Part shown: positions 1-8,809 of the stretch, in pieces
How the letters are laid out: the number at the start of each line of letters is the position of its first letter
Position numbering within the stretch: the first letter of the stretch is position 1
NCBI GenBank assembly: GCA_003353825.1
Contig: PIVW01000008.1
Span: 1 to 31,203 of the forward strand
Direction of reading: 5' to 3'
From: Chloroflexota bacterium
GTDB taxonomy: Bacteria; Chloroflexota; Anaerolineae; J102
Length of the DNA stretch: 31,203 nucleotides
Program-made: the position numbers and the translations under genes
The notes under the pieces: generated by a model
Told to the model about the DNA's origin: nothing
Database searches by the model: none
What the model saw: the letters and a program-made list of their open reading frames with translations, nothing else

Positions 1-16
1 CATGCCGCCTGATTCG

Positions 17-121
17 ATCCTGAATCGGTTTGGAATGATCTCGCCACCCCATTTTCACTCATAATCTTTATCCTTGACCTTGTCCTTCCCACCGGATAAT
101 TATCCGTCACGGATTCAGGAT
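17..121. repeat. Inverted repeat enclosing a 14-bp perfect palindrome
   Basis: ATCCTGAATC at 17-26 is the exact reverse complement of GATTCAGGAT at 112-121. Between them lies the perfect palindrome CGGATAATTATCCG at 93-106. The structure sits just downstream of the stop codon of the minus-strand LysM gene, so it could fold as a transcript end or be a small palindromic repeat; there is no clear T-run. Nothing else is recognisable in the first 150 bases. Confidence 0.4.
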
Positions 122-150
122 ACAGAGTTCAGTTTCATGCCAAACGTCAA

Positions 151-1188
151 TTAATGCCAAGTCAAGCGCCGAATGGTTGTTGACGGGCTCACCGCTACGA
201 TCACGCCATCTTCCAAAACCTGTACAAGGCGCACGTGCCAGAGGATGTCCGAGACAGTAGCGCTGGTAGGGGGTGTTAACTCAGAGTCGAGTCGCAAACT
301 GGTGCCCTTGGTCAGCAGTGGTGAGGGATCGGAGAGTGATCTGTCGGCGTAGTCCAATACGACTTCATACCACACATCGTCGGCCAGTAAGCCCACTGAG
401 ACCCAGCGCAAAAGGGGTGGTGGTATGATAGGGAAGTCGCTACCGTCTGGAGGTCCAATGATGTGCGGCGCCGAATATCCGGGCGTAGGTGTTGGCGTTA
501 CTTCTACTGCCTGTTCGATTTCCGGCCCCAGAGGGATCACAAGTACAGTGCCACGGGCCAAATTGTCGGGATCTGCGATGTCATTGTTGGCGACAATCTC
601 GCCGACATCAACCTGAAATCGGATAGCGATAGCATTGAGTGTGTCGCCGCGCTGTACCCGATAGTTGATCTGGCCACTGGCCGGGGTTGGCGTGGCCGTT
701 GGTGGGACATAAGGCGCGGGGGTGGGTCTGGGTATCTCGAGGACCTGGTTCACGCGCAGAAAGGCATCTTCTGACAAGCTATTAGCCTGCAACAACGATA
801 GAACAGAAATGTCGAAATTACCTGCTATCCCAAAGTAAGTGTCACCCGATACAACAGTGTAGAAGATGGGTGTCGGCGTTAGGGTGGGTGTCGGCGTTAA
901 CGTTGGCGTCGGCGTGGTAGTGCCGGTGACAGTGGCGGTGGGTGTCAACGTGGCGGTGAGGGTGACAGTGGGGGTGAGGGCGATGGCGCGTTGGTCACTA
1001 TCCCAACGCCACCAAAAAATGATAATGACCAGAATTCCGGCCGCTAGCACGAAATCGGCGATGGGTGGTCGCCGCCGGCGTTTGGGGCTATCCAGGTCGT
1101 AGCCGCACATTAGGCAGTCGTCCGCTTCACGGCTGACTGCGGCGCCGCAGTTGGGGCACTGGCGGTGTTTTGGAGTTTCAGGCGTCAC
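151..1188 (-). CDS. Zinc-ribbon, single-pass membrane protein with two LysM domains
   Basis: A 345-residue protein with a GTG start. In order: a zinc ribbon with Cys11, Cys14, Cys25 and Cys28; a basic stretch (PKRRRR); one membrane helix around residues 44-60; a Thr/Pro-rich linker at about 71-107 made of TPT-type units; LysM 1 at about 109-153 (YTVVSGDTYFGIA); a second Pro/Thr linker; LysM 2 at about 174-219 (YRVQRGDTLNAIA); and a C-terminal domain of about 105 residues that looks like an all-beta Ig/FN3-type fold (inference). The ribbon would be cytoplasmic and the LysM domains outside, where LysM usually binds peptidoglycan or other GlcNAc polymers. It is the last gene of a four-gene minus-strand run, 110 bases after the 579-aa membrane protein. 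The exact partner or ligand cannot be read from the sequence. Confidence 0.85.
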   Translation of the reverse strand: MTPETPKHRQCPNCGAAVSREADDCLMCGYDLDSPKRRRRPPIADFVLAAGILVIIIFWWRWDSDQRAIALTPTVTLTATLTPTATVTGTTTPTPTLTPTPTLTPTPIFYTVVSGDTYFGIAGNFDISVLSLLQANSLSEDAFLRVNQVLEIPRPTPAPYVPPTATPTPASGQINYRVQRGDTLNAIAIRFQVDVGEIVANNDIADPDNLARGTVLVIPLGPEIEQAVEVTPTPTPGYSAPHIIGPPDGSDFPIIPPPLLRWVSVGLLADDVWYEVVLDYADRSLSDPSPLLTKGTSLRLDSELTPPTSATVSDILWHVRLVQVLEDGVIVAVSPSTTIRRLTWH

Positions 1189-1298
1189 AAGAATAAGGGG
1201 TGGTCAGTTTGGGGTGAGTCAAAGGTGAAGAATCTCGACTATTCATGGCGGAGATCCATCACTGCGTTCAGGATGGAATCTCAGCAGTTATGCATCTA

Positions 1299-3038
1299 TC
1301 AGAGGGTCGTCTGAGTGCGTGCCTGTAAGGGTTTCAAGAGAAAGAGAAGAATCAACACTATCAGCGCCAGTACCGAAATCAACATGGCAATGGTTCGTAA
1401 TGGGGTGCTGCCCAGGCGAATGGCGACTTCATGATCGCCGGCGGGGACGTCCAGGGTGATGAGCGCCAATTCTCCTTCATAACGGATATCGACGCGTTTA
1501 TCATCGATCGTACCATACCATCCAGGATACCAGTAGGTGTAGAATTGTAAAGTTACCGGGCTAGCTGCATTGACCGAGACGCGTTCAGAACCGGCGCCAT
1601 GATTTAGGGTTTCGACAGTGCCCTGTCCGTCAATGAGTGTCGCTAGCGGCAAGGCTTCGTCTGCGAAATAGGCAGCTATTTTAGGGCTGTCTTCTGGTAT
1701 ACTCTCTGCCCAGGCAGTGCGCCCCCTCATATCCGTGAAGGTCGTCTCGAAATCGATGATGGCCAACTCGCTTTGATCTCGTTCCGTGACAGGGGTGTGC
1801 TCCGGCTTGGTGTATGGATAGGAGGCGAATACGATGGCAATGCCCAGTGTCAGCAGTACCGGTCTCAAGGTTTGTTCCACTGGCGATCCATCCTTACGTC
1901 CCTCATGATGTTGCATGAGGGCGGCGACCACACCGGCAGCTATGAGCGATAGAAAGAGCACCAAAGGTGCTAGAAACCGAAAAGGAAACTGAACCAAGGC
2001 CAGGGGTGGGAAGGCCGTCCATAGGGACTGGCTGATGGCGAGTAGCGGGATAAGGCTAAATGTTGCAGCCAAAGCGAATCCCAGCAGGGTTCCTCCAAAC
2101 CTGGGACGGTAACGCCACAGCAAGGGCAGTGCTGCGATCCCAAGAACGATCAACCAGACGCCGATCTGCATGCTCATGCCATCATCAGGTCCTGCCTGTG
2201 AAAACCCATATCCCCAGGCGAAATCAAAAAACTGGTAGGGGTAGATGTACTGATCGAGGTAATTGTAGGTGTTGGTGATCCATTGATCCTGTGCGATGTA
2301 TTGCCCCTCGAACATGGCAGGGAGCAGGAAGAGGGCAGAGAGTGCGATACCCAATAGGCCTGCGGCCAGAGCCGATAGTGTCAGCTTCCAAGGTAGGTGT
2401 TTAGCATGTCGCCAGCGTAATATCAGCCAAAAAGCTATGAGCAGTGCCAAGATCGGTGGAAAGATCACAATGGTAACACTGTGGGTTAGGAGCAACAGAC
2501 CAAAGCTGATACCCGCCACAGCAATACGCCGTGTTCCACCTTGTTCTAGTAGATCCCAAAAGGTGTGGAGCACCCAAGGAAAGAGCGCATAGGCGAAGAA
2601 CTCGGCCAGGGATGCACGCACATAAATGTTGACCAAGTGATAGGGTGCATAAACGTAAAGGAGCCCGGTGATAAAAGCAGGGCCGGTCCCCCACAGGCGC
2701 TTGACGAAACGATACATGGTCACGCCGGACAGAATCATTGCCAACGCCCAGGTGAGTTTGATGGCAGCGACGACACTCAAGCCCAGGAGATGGAATGCCT
2801 CTGCCACGTAGTATGCCAGGGGCGCGTAAAATATCCAGATGGGATAGCCGTAACCAATGGCGTGTTCAGCCGCCCAACGTGGCCACAGAAAACCATCTTG
2901 AATGGCATTATCGAATTCCACCAGCCAGAACAGAGTATGTTTGGCGTCATGCGCGCGCAAAAAATATCCCGGGGCGAGTAGGGGCGCCCATGCGAAGATC
3001 GTCAACGCTAACAGCAGGATCAAGGGTGAGCGGCGCAT
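1299..3038 (-). CDS. PTPS-related multi-pass membrane protein (GT-C-like)
   Basis: A 579-residue integral membrane protein starting at ATG 3038. The N-terminal helix is followed by a loop with Ala29-His30-Asp31 and then GYGYP at 62-66, which also occur in the next gene upstream. About ten or more hydrophobic segments follow, then an extracytoplasmic segment (with YWYPGWYG), a final membrane helix near 550-570 and a basic tail. This organisation matches proteins annotated as 6-pyruvoyl-tetrahydropterin synthase-related, a membrane family resembling YfhO and GT-C glycosyltransferases; the name does not imply pterin chemistry. The Asp in the first outer loop is the likely catalytic position by analogy with GT-C enzymes. 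The probable role is transfer of a lipid-linked sugar outside the membrane; donor and acceptor are unknown. It lies 66 bases after its 601-aa paralogue. Confidence 0.75.
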   Translation of the reverse strand: MRRSPLILLLALTIFAWAPLLAPGYFLRAHDAKHTLFWLVEFDNAIQDGFLWPRWAAEHAIGYGYPIWIFYAPLAYYVAEAFHLLGLSVVAAIKLTWALAMILSGVTMYRFVKRLWGTGPAFITGLLYVYAPYHLVNIYVRASLAEFFAYALFPWVLHTFWDLLEQGGTRRIAVAGISFGLLLLTHSVTIVIFPPILALLIAFWLILRWRHAKHLPWKLTLSALAAGLLGIALSALFLLPAMFEGQYIAQDQWITNTYNYLDQYIYPYQFFDFAWGYGFSQAGPDDGMSMQIGVWLIVLGIAALPLLWRYRPRFGGTLLGFALAATFSLIPLLAISQSLWTAFPPLALVQFPFRFLAPLVLFLSLIAAGVVAALMQHHEGRKDGSPVEQTLRPVLLTLGIAIVFASYPYTKPEHTPVTERDQSELAIIDFETTFTDMRGRTAWAESIPEDSPKIAAYFADEALPLATLIDGQGTVETLNHGAGSERVSVNAASPVTLQFYTYWYPGWYGTIDDKRVDIRYEGELALITLDVPAGDHEVAIRLGSTPLRTIAMLISVLALIVLILLFLLKPLQARTQTTL

Positions 3039-3044
3039 GATAAG

Positions 3045-3129
3045 TCAAAAGTGTAAAGGCAAAGGGCAAAAATGAAAGGCGGCTGCGTGTCGTACTTTTG
3101 CCTTTTAGCTTTTGCTTTTTGCCTTTTGA
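3045..3129. repeat. Imperfect low-complexity inverted repeat over a gene end
   Basis: The left arm (from TCAAAAG at 3045, rich in AAAGGC and AAAGGGC) and the right arm (ending CTTTTTGCCTTTTGA at 3129) are imperfect reverse complements around a GC-rich centre. The right arm carries the stop codon (3105-3107) and last codons of the 601-aa gene and supplies its lysine/serine tail. It may act as a weak transcript terminator or RNA-stabilising hairpin, or be a small mobile palindrome. Confidence 0.5.
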
Positions 3130-4910
3130 TTTCTAAAAACGCTCCAGGTTACTAGAGCAAGGATGGCGGCGACTGCAAGTAAGGATATCACCACGCTTAT
3201 TACGCGGATGGGCGTATTCTCGAAACTGATTCTCAGCAGGTGATCTCCTGGCGGTACGGGCACATCGAGTAGGCCATAGGGAGCATAGGTATCGTCAGGC
3301 GTCAGGTCAAATTGGTCAAGAACGGTTTCGGTGTCTGGGTCCAGGATGGTAGCCGTCCAACCTGGAAACCACTGCCGGTAGAAGGGCACACGTTGTCCCT
3401 CCCCTTCGGCGTGAACCCAGACCAGCTCGCTGTCGACCCTATGCTCGCGTACATCGACAGCCAGTTGTTTGTTACCTTTCAGTCTTCCATAGTCGACCTG
3501 GTTCTCTACGGGCCTACCGGCGACATGTAGATCTGCCAGAGGCGACCAGGTTGCGATCTCTTGGGAGGCGGAGGTCATGCCTGTCATCTCATCGGAACTG
3601 CGTTCGAATTCCATGAGTCCGGCCAGGGTCGCGCCTCCGGGCGGTTCTGGAGGGATCTCGACCCGCAGGTAGGCGGCGCTGCCCAGGATAATCAGCCCCG
3701 ACAGCAGCAAGGGAGCGAACCACTTCTCTGCCCGCGTATCATCATCCGGGACACCATCGCCGATGAGAGCGGCAGGCGCTAGCGCAGCCAATGCCACCGC
3801 AGGCAATGCCAGATACCGCCAAGGGAATTGTGCTGAAGAGACCAGGGGTATGTGATCCCAAGCCCAAGTGGCAGTCTCGGTCGTCAGCCAGGTCCCGACT
3901 AATAGTACCAGCCACCAGAACCCGATTTCCAAACGCTGTTTGCTACCGCGACGCAAGACCGTCCATAAGGCCAGAGCTGCCAGAATAAACAACACCAGGC
4001 CAAGCTGATAACTGATCGGATCATCTGCACCGGGCACACTGATACCGAAACCCCAACGGGGATCGAACAACTGGGCGAGATAGACAAAATGATCGTGAAA
4101 ATCGTAATAGCCACCATACCACTGGTCTGAGCGCACGTACTGAAATTCGAGCAAAGCCGGGAAGACGAAAAAAGCTGCAAGGGCAAGACCCAAGGCCATG
4201 CCAAAGCCTGCCGGCAGCACCGCTTTGAACCAGTCAATCAGGCGTTGGCGCCATCCTTCTGACTGCCAAGCTTGCCCGGCGGCTAGCACTACGGCAAACA
4301 TAGCCAGCAATGGTGTCGACATGAGGGCGACAAAATTATGGCTCAGGTGTATGGCAGCGTAGGTCAGGGCTACGGCGATCACCGCGCCAATGCCGGGCCG
4401 CAGGGTGGCACGCCTCACAGCCCACAAAGCGAAGGGGATCAAGGCCAAGGCCAGGGCCTCGCCCATTGCCGCGCGCACGTAGATATCAAAAAGATGGTAG
4501 GGTACATAAACATAGGCAACAGCAGCGACCAGGGCCGCCCGTTCACCTAGCCAGTCGCGTACAAAGAACCACATGCCCCAGGCGCTGAGCAGAATAGTGA
4601 GGATAAATGTGGATTTGACAGAGGCTTGTAGGCTCAAAGGGAGCAGGCGATAGAACACCGTGCCCAGGAAAGTCCCACCTGGCGCCACCAGGTTGAAGAA
4701 TGGATAGCCATAGCCGAAGGCCCAGTCGGGTGACCAGCGCGGAAACAGCACACCTTCCTCCCAGGTGATGTTGTATTGGAGGATGAAAAAGATGTCATGT
4801 CGGGCGTCGTGCGCAGCCCAAAAGTAGCCCGGGCGTAACAGCGGCGCTATGGCGAATATCGTGAGGAGGGTGGCTACCCAGAAGGAGGGGGAGCGGTAGA
4901 AGCGGGTCAT
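3105..4910 (-). CDS. PTPS-related multi-pass membrane protein (GT-C-like), paralogue
   Basis: A 601-residue integral membrane protein with an ATG start at 4910. It shares the layout of its downstream neighbour: an N-terminal helix, the AHDARH loop with His34-Asp35, PRW near residue 58, GYGYP at 66-70, a run of hydrophobic helices, an extracytoplasmic segment (YRQWFPGW), a beta-rich stretch ending PPGDHLLRI, a last membrane helix, and a lysine/serine tail. The similarity indicates tandem duplication. By family it is a PTPS-related, YfhO/GT-C-like protein, probably a glycosyltransferase of the outer membrane face, with the loop Asp as candidate catalytic residue; substrate unknown. The last codons (KAKSKS) are written in a low-complexity inverted repeat, so the tail may be a recent addition. 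Confidence 0.75.
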   Translation of the reverse strand: MTRFYRSPSFWVATLLTIFAIAPLLRPGYFWAAHDARHDIFFILQYNITWEEGVLFPRWSPDWAFGYGYPFFNLVAPGGTFLGTVFYRLLPLSLQASVKSTFILTILLSAWGMWFFVRDWLGERAALVAAVAYVYVPYHLFDIYVRAAMGEALALALIPFALWAVRRATLRPGIGAVIAVALTYAAIHLSHNFVALMSTPLLAMFAVVLAAGQAWQSEGWRQRLIDWFKAVLPAGFGMALGLALAAFFVFPALLEFQYVRSDQWYGGYYDFHDHFVYLAQLFDPRWGFGISVPGADDPISYQLGLVLFILAALALWTVLRRGSKQRLEIGFWWLVLLVGTWLTTETATWAWDHIPLVSSAQFPWRYLALPAVALAALAPAALIGDGVPDDDTRAEKWFAPLLLSGLIILGSAAYLRVEIPPEPPGGATLAGLMEFERSSDEMTGMTSASQEIATWSPLADLHVAGRPVENQVDYGRLKGNKQLAVDVREHRVDSELVWVHAEGEGQRVPFYRQWFPGWTATILDPDTETVLDQFDLTPDDTYAPYGLLDVPVPPGDHLLRISFENTPIRVISVVISLLAVAAILALVTWSVFRNQKAKSKS

Positions 4911-4973
4911 GGAGCGTCGTACATGTTGTGTAGTGCGAAAACGGGTCGGTTTAAGTAAAATTAAGGCTTCGTT

Positions 4974-6512
4974 TTAGTAGGCTAGCTCGTAGGCATCTGT
5001 GTCGCCAGTAGCCAGGCGGTCGAGGGTCTGCCAGTTGTAGAGACCCAGGCGTAGGTGTAAGTCGGAAAAAGCTTCGGTCGGGATCGTTAGTTCGTAGGTG
5101 TCAGGGATGATCTCGCCCGGCTGCCAGGAAGTGAGGGGTCTGGCTCCGTCTTGAGGTTGGACGTCTAGTTGGGTGACGGTGTTCCCTGCAGCGTCGATCA
5201 CATGCAAGAATATATTGAAATCGAAATCAGGTGGTGTGAGCGCCATCCATTCAGCGCGCAGTTGGGTGGTCGTCCCCGGTTCGAGCGTACCTTCGGGCTC
5301 AAGTCGAAGCAGATGTACCTGATTGTCGCCAAATGTTGCGGTGACATGCGTGGGGATATCGTGGGTTTCGAACGTTGGCGAAAGGGCGGGGCCGGCGTTG
5401 AGTACGGCCAAAATGATCAATGCTGCCCAAAGAGGTGTCTGTCGCAGGCCAGGCATGATATCTAATACCGATCCTGCTGCCACTGCCAGGAAGGGAACGG
5501 CAATCAGAAGTAGTAACCAGGGCGTGTCTACAGTCGCTTGAATGAGAGCGAGGCGAGAGGCGATAAAATCCAGGCTGGCAATCACCAACAACAGGCCGGG
5601 TAGCAGGGTTGCCAGCCAGAGACTACGAAAAGAGACTTCTTCATAATCGGTTTTGGGGTCATTTACTTTGGCATCCGTGTCGACAAACAAAGCCCAGGCA
5701 GAGAGGATGAGTAGCGCCAGTAGAGCCAAACCAAGCGAGATGATGGGCTCGCTATCCCGCCCCAAGGTATTGACATCCCACAACCAACCTGGCTCGATCA
5801 GTTGGTAGAGTAAAACACCAGATGTTTGTGAACCAGCAGCCACAGGTCGAGACCAGGGTGCGTTTACCAGCACGCCAAGCAAACCCCCTGCCAGCAAGAA
5901 CCCGGCACCGATCCATTGCCGCCGCAGCAGAGACATGAGCAGCAGTGCTGCCACCACCCACAGTCCTAAACCAGGCGCTGATGCAGTAGCGAGCAAAGTT
6001 CCCAATCCGGCAGCTACCAAACCCCAACGTTTGTCCTGATTCAGCCCGTATCCTGTGATGGCAACGCCAGCCGCCACCCAAATAGCGATCAAATCTCCCG
6101 AACGATAGAGTGTACTCAAGAGCGCGGGCACATAAATCGCCAATGTCGCGCTCAACAGGCCGGCGCCATAGCCGCCTACACGCGTCCCCCAGCCAAACAT
6201 AGCGAGAGCCAGCACCATTATCGCCAGTATCATGCTCCATTTCATGGCAATAACGGCGTCGATGCCAAGGGTGCGCGCGCATCCGGCGATGGTGTAGATG
6301 AACGATCCATCGCTGCGCCAGCGGTCGGGGGTTGTGGCTACATTTGGCGGCTCACCCCTTTCGATGGCGTGCAAATTCAGCACCGGCAGCGGCCCCACCT
6401 GCCAGGCCGGCAACCCCGGTCGCGTCAACGGCACCCACACCGGCAATGTCAAAAGCAGCAAGAGCAGCAGATGACGAGCAGCGGTTGATACCGCAGCACG
6501 TTGAGATGACAT
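4974..6512 (-). CDS. Divergent GT-C-like membrane protein with C-terminal beta-sandwich domain
   Basis: A 512-residue protein starting at ATG 6512. It is the first gene of the four-gene run and distantly resembles the two PTPS-related proteins behind it (compare LTRPGLPAW here with LLAPGYFLR and LLRPGYFWA there). It lacks their AHD loop motif and GYGYP. About ten hydrophobic helices span residues 15-385. The last 125 residues form a soluble domain with PDFDFNIFLHVIDAAG, TSWQPGEIIPDTYEL and LRLGLYNW, a pattern I know from the C-terminal beta-sandwich of GT39-like proteins in Chloroflexota. The role is probably in the same envelope glycan process, but without the loop Asp it may be a partner or scaffold rather than an enzyme. 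Its extended -10 element ends 7 bases from the ATG, so the message may be leaderless. Confidence 0.65.
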   Translation of the reverse strand: MSSQRAAVSTAARHLLLLLLLTLPVWVPLTRPGLPAWQVGPLPVLNLHAIERGEPPNVATTPDRWRSDGSFIYTIAGCARTLGIDAVIAMKWSMILAIMVLALAMFGWGTRVGGYGAGLLSATLAIYVPALLSTLYRSGDLIAIWVAAGVAITGYGLNQDKRWGLVAAGLGTLLATASAPGLGLWVVAALLLMSLLRRQWIGAGFLLAGGLLGVLVNAPWSRPVAAGSQTSGVLLYQLIEPGWLWDVNTLGRDSEPIISLGLALLALLILSAWALFVDTDAKVNDPKTDYEEVSFRSLWLATLLPGLLLVIASLDFIASRLALIQATVDTPWLLLLIAVPFLAVAAGSVLDIMPGLRQTPLWAALIILAVLNAGPALSPTFETHDIPTHVTATFGDNQVHLLRLEPEGTLEPGTTTQLRAEWMALTPPDFDFNIFLHVIDAAGNTVTQLDVQPQDGARPLTSWQPGEIIPDTYELTIPTEAFSDLHLRLGLYNWQTLDRLATGDTDAYELAY

Positions 6513-6519
6513 GCGGAAG

Positions 6520-6528
6520 ATTATAGCA
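6520..6528 (-). promoter_or_regulatory. Extended -10 promoter of the membrane-protein operon
   Basis: On the minus strand the sequence reads TGCTATAAT, a perfect extended -10 element. No good -35 hexamer is seen 17-18 bases upstream. The hexamer ends at 6520 and the ATG begins at 6512, leaving room for little or no 5' leader. Confidence 0.55.
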
Positions 6529-6571
6529 CGCTGTCAGGGCCAGGACGAAAAAACAGGCCATCCCGCGTTGT

Positions 6572-6600
6572 TTGGAAAAATCTGATACTGCTGCTAGAAT
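6572..6600 (+). promoter_or_regulatory. Sigma-70-type promoter for the 74-aa protein gene
   Basis: TTGGAA at 6572-6577, a 17-base spacer, and TAGAAT at 6595-6600 preceded by TGC (an extended -10). It is divergent from the membrane-protein operon promoter and sits about 65 bases before the chosen ATG at 6665. Confidence 0.5.
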
Positions 6601-6664
6601 GGCGCCCCGCACGGCTTATCCGCCGGCATTTGCCGAATTCAACATTTGGGGTCCCAGGAAAACT

Positions 6665-6889
6665 ATGACCAACCAAGAAGCACTCGAACTGATTCGCCAA
6701 TTACTAAAAGCCAAAGATGACCAAGAACTAGAACAACTCGTTTCCCTCAACCTGTCCCGTGTCGATGGCACCTTCTTTTCGGTTTTGAATAAATCGGTGG
6801 CGCAATTGCTAAAAGAGAATAAACCAGAAATCGCCGAAGCTCTGGAAAGCCTCGGCGATCGTATGTTGCGTATGAAGACACTTATCTAG
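6665..6889 (+). CDS. Small conserved helical protein, function unknown
   Basis: A 74-residue protein. The frame is open upstream to 6572, but ATG 6665 is preferred because AGGA lies a few bases upstream and the candidate promoter overlaps the longer reading. It is hydrophilic, charge-rich and almost wholly predicted alpha-helical (ALELIRQLLKAKDDQELEQL, then SVLNKSVAQLLKENKPEIAEAL), with a short turn at RVDGTFF. It has no signal peptide, membrane helix or cysteine motif. I recognise it only as a type of short conserved hypothetical protein seen in Chloroflexota; no biochemical role is known to me. It has its own promoter, is divergent from the membrane operon and converges on the radical SAM gene. 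Confidence 0.7.
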   Translation: MTNQEALELIRQLLKAKDDQELEQLVSLNLSRVDGTFFSVLNKSVAQLLKENKPEIAEALESLGDRMLRMKTLI

Positions 6890-6944
6890 TTACCGATCTC
6901 CAATCTCAGTAGATATAGAGTGTCGATGTTTTTGTGGACCGTAA

Positions 6945-8393
6945 CTAGGCATCCATTCGGAAGAAGTGGCTGGCGGCGTTCCAGAGATTGCGGACATTGA
7001 ATTTGGTAGGGTGCACGCGGCTGCTGATGGCTCTGCCTTTCCAAAGTTTGTGAATGAGCCAATAGATATTGTCGGTGACAACGTTGTGAGGCGCCTTAAT
7101 CATCACGCGGATTAGGGGCTCCATCCACGCATATTCGGCACCAATCGCAAACCAGCGTTGCAGATGTTCGACCTGTTTGGTTTCGTTCTCATCTTCGCGC
7201 ACGAGAATGGAGCGATCCCAGGCAATAGTGGGGATATCGTCGAAGGTGCCTACCATGAAATCATGGTCTTGGGCATACTGGCCGAGTTCAGTGCCGGGGT
7301 AGGGTTGGAAAATGAAAGCGTGGGCGTAGGAGATGCGGGCGTCGGCATTCAGCCGCATGGTAGCCAGATCATCCTCCAGTGTGCTGGTGGGCAGGCCAAG
7401 GATGTTGGTGGAGGTAATATGCATGCCCGCATCACGCACCATGTTGCCCGCCTGAATCATCTGCTCGTTGGTCATCTTTCGCTTGAGCAACTTCAAGCGG
7501 ATACGGTCATTGGCGGATTCGACACCCATGCTGACGGTACCACACCCGGCCCTCTGTAACAGCTCGACCTTGTGCGGGCCCTTGACCAAGAGATCGGCAC
7601 GAACATTGCAGAAGAAGGGCAATCCCACTTGCTTCGGCCATTTATCGGCAAACTCTTCCAGCCAATCATCGAAGATGATAAATAGATCGTCAATGAAGAC
7701 CACATTTTCCAATGGCCAATTTTCACGCACCCAGTTTACTTCATCGATGATTGTATCGACCGGGCGCTGGGAGCCACGACGCTCTTTCTTATACAACTGG
7801 TAATAGGCGTGGTTGAAGCAGTAGGTGCACTGGTAAGGACAACCACGGGATCCCATAAAGTGTTTGACCGGCGCCGCACTCATGTATTCATGCTTGTCGT
7901 AGACCATGTGGCGGTCGGGACGGGGCAGATCACCTAACGAACGGATTAGAGGGCGAACCGGGTTTTTGATCACCTCACCGTCGAGCTTAAACCACCAGTT
8001 GGGGATATCGGGTTTAAGCCCACCATTACCAAGCGCATTGGCCAAATCCACAATAGGCCCCTCACCTTCGCCGACACACAGTCCATCCACGCCAGGCTCA
8101 TCGATCATCTCTGGAAAAAAGGTGGGATGTGGGCCGCCAAAAGCGGAAAAGACGCCCTTGCCATTGATCCGTTCTCTTATCTGGCGGTTCAGATCAAAAT
8201 AATAGCCCTGAGAGCCGGTCATCACGCTGTATGCCAAGATATCTGGCTGATAGTCGTAGGCAAATTCAACAGAATTTTCTTGGGCGGCGATGGTCAAGGC
8301 CGTATCATGACCCGCTTCCTTGAGCACCGAAGAGAGTTGCATAATGCCCTGGGGTTCGTAGTCGAGTTGCTTTTCGACAAATAGGACTCGCAT
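6945..8393 (-). CDS. B12-binding-domain radical SAM protein
   Basis: A 482-residue protein with an ATG start at 8393 and a strong AGGAGG site 7 bases upstream. Residues 1-120 form a cobalamin-binding-like Rossmann domain, with [10 protein letters not shown] at about 86-95 and the glycine-rich [10 protein letters not shown]. The cobalt-ligand motif DxHxxG reads D11-Y-E-P-Q-G16, with Glu in place of His. The radical SAM domain follows, with its 4Fe-4S triad in CPYQCTYC (Cys185, Cys189, Cys192), a GVES segment and an HemN-like region ([15 protein letters not shown]). The C-terminal 80 residues are the usual variable part. Such proteins are class B radical SAM enzymes, which often methylate unreactive carbons; the substrate cannot be read here. 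It converges with the 74-aa gene and is downstream of xpt with a 416-base gap. Confidence 0.85.
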   Translation of the reverse strand: MRVLFVEKQLDYEPQGIMQLSSVLKEAGHDTALTIAAQENSVEFAYDYQPDILAYSVMTGSQGYYFDLNRQIRERINGKGVFSAFGGPHPTFFPEMIDEPGVDGLCVGEGEGPIVDLANALGNGGLKPDIPNWWFKLDGEVIKNPVRPLIRSLGDLPRPDRHMVYDKHEYMSAAPVKHFMGSRGCPYQCTYCFNHAYYQLYKKERRGSQRPVDTIIDEVNWVRENWPLENVVFIDDLFIIFDDWLEEFADKWPKQVGLPFFCNVRADLLVKGPHKVELLQRAGCGTVSMGVESANDRIRLKLLKRKMTNEQMIQAGNMVRDAGMHITSTNILGLPTSTLEDDLATMRLNADARISYAHAFIFQPYPGTELGQYAQDHDFMVGTFDDIPTIAWDRSILVREDENETKQVEHLQRWFAIGAEYAWMEPLIRVMIKAPHNVVTDNIYWLIHKLWKGRAISSRVHPTKFNVRNLWNAASHFFRMDA

Positions 8394-8809
8394 GGTGTTG
8401 CCTCCTGCTTTCTGGCGGACCTCGATGAATCAGTCGATCTAACAATCAATCGAGTACATGGTATTCAAGATTCAAAAAGGTAGACAACGTTGTTCCGCTG
8501 CGGCATTACAAGCGGCTCTACGTTATGTGCACGCCTTGAACCGGTTTATTTTCCGTCAGTCATCCACCAGATAGGTATTTTTCTAAAAAGTTTGATAAAA
8601 ATGTCTGCGGAGTATAACGGGCATCCCACTATGCTGTCAAACAGAGGAGGGCGGGCGAGAGAAAATCGCTATCTGTACATCGACAATCATGTTGCACTGT
8701 GGCCAAGCGAACTGATTACCGCCGCGCGCTCAGGCCGAAAAATCAATAACTTGCAGAACGACACCGCTCAATTAAGAGTCAATTCTGTAAGTTATTCTGT
8801 CCGCAGACA
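8394..8809. other. Gene-free spacer between radical SAM gene and xpt
   Basis: 416 bases. It holds the ribosome-binding site of the radical SAM gene (8401-8406) and a palindromic repeat at 8744-8806. A plus-strand reading frame spans 8490-8879 but has no recognisable domain and runs into the xpt coding region antisense, so I do not call it. No RNA gene is seen. Confidence 0.5.
8744..8806. repeat. Palindromic repeat, copy 1 of the GGACAGAAT family
   Basis: AATAACTTGCAGAA at 8745-8758 pairs with TTCTGTAAGTTATT at 8783-8796, 13 of 14 positions. The right arm continues CTGTCC, so on the minus strand it reads GGACAGAATAACTTAC, matching the arm of the copy at 9651-9731 (GGACAGAATAACTTGC) at 15 of 16 bases. 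Confidence 0.6.

Noticed and set aside
866..1102. Plus-strand frame of Val/Gly repeats
   Set aside because: It is the antisense of the Thr/Pro-rich stalk of the LysM protein.
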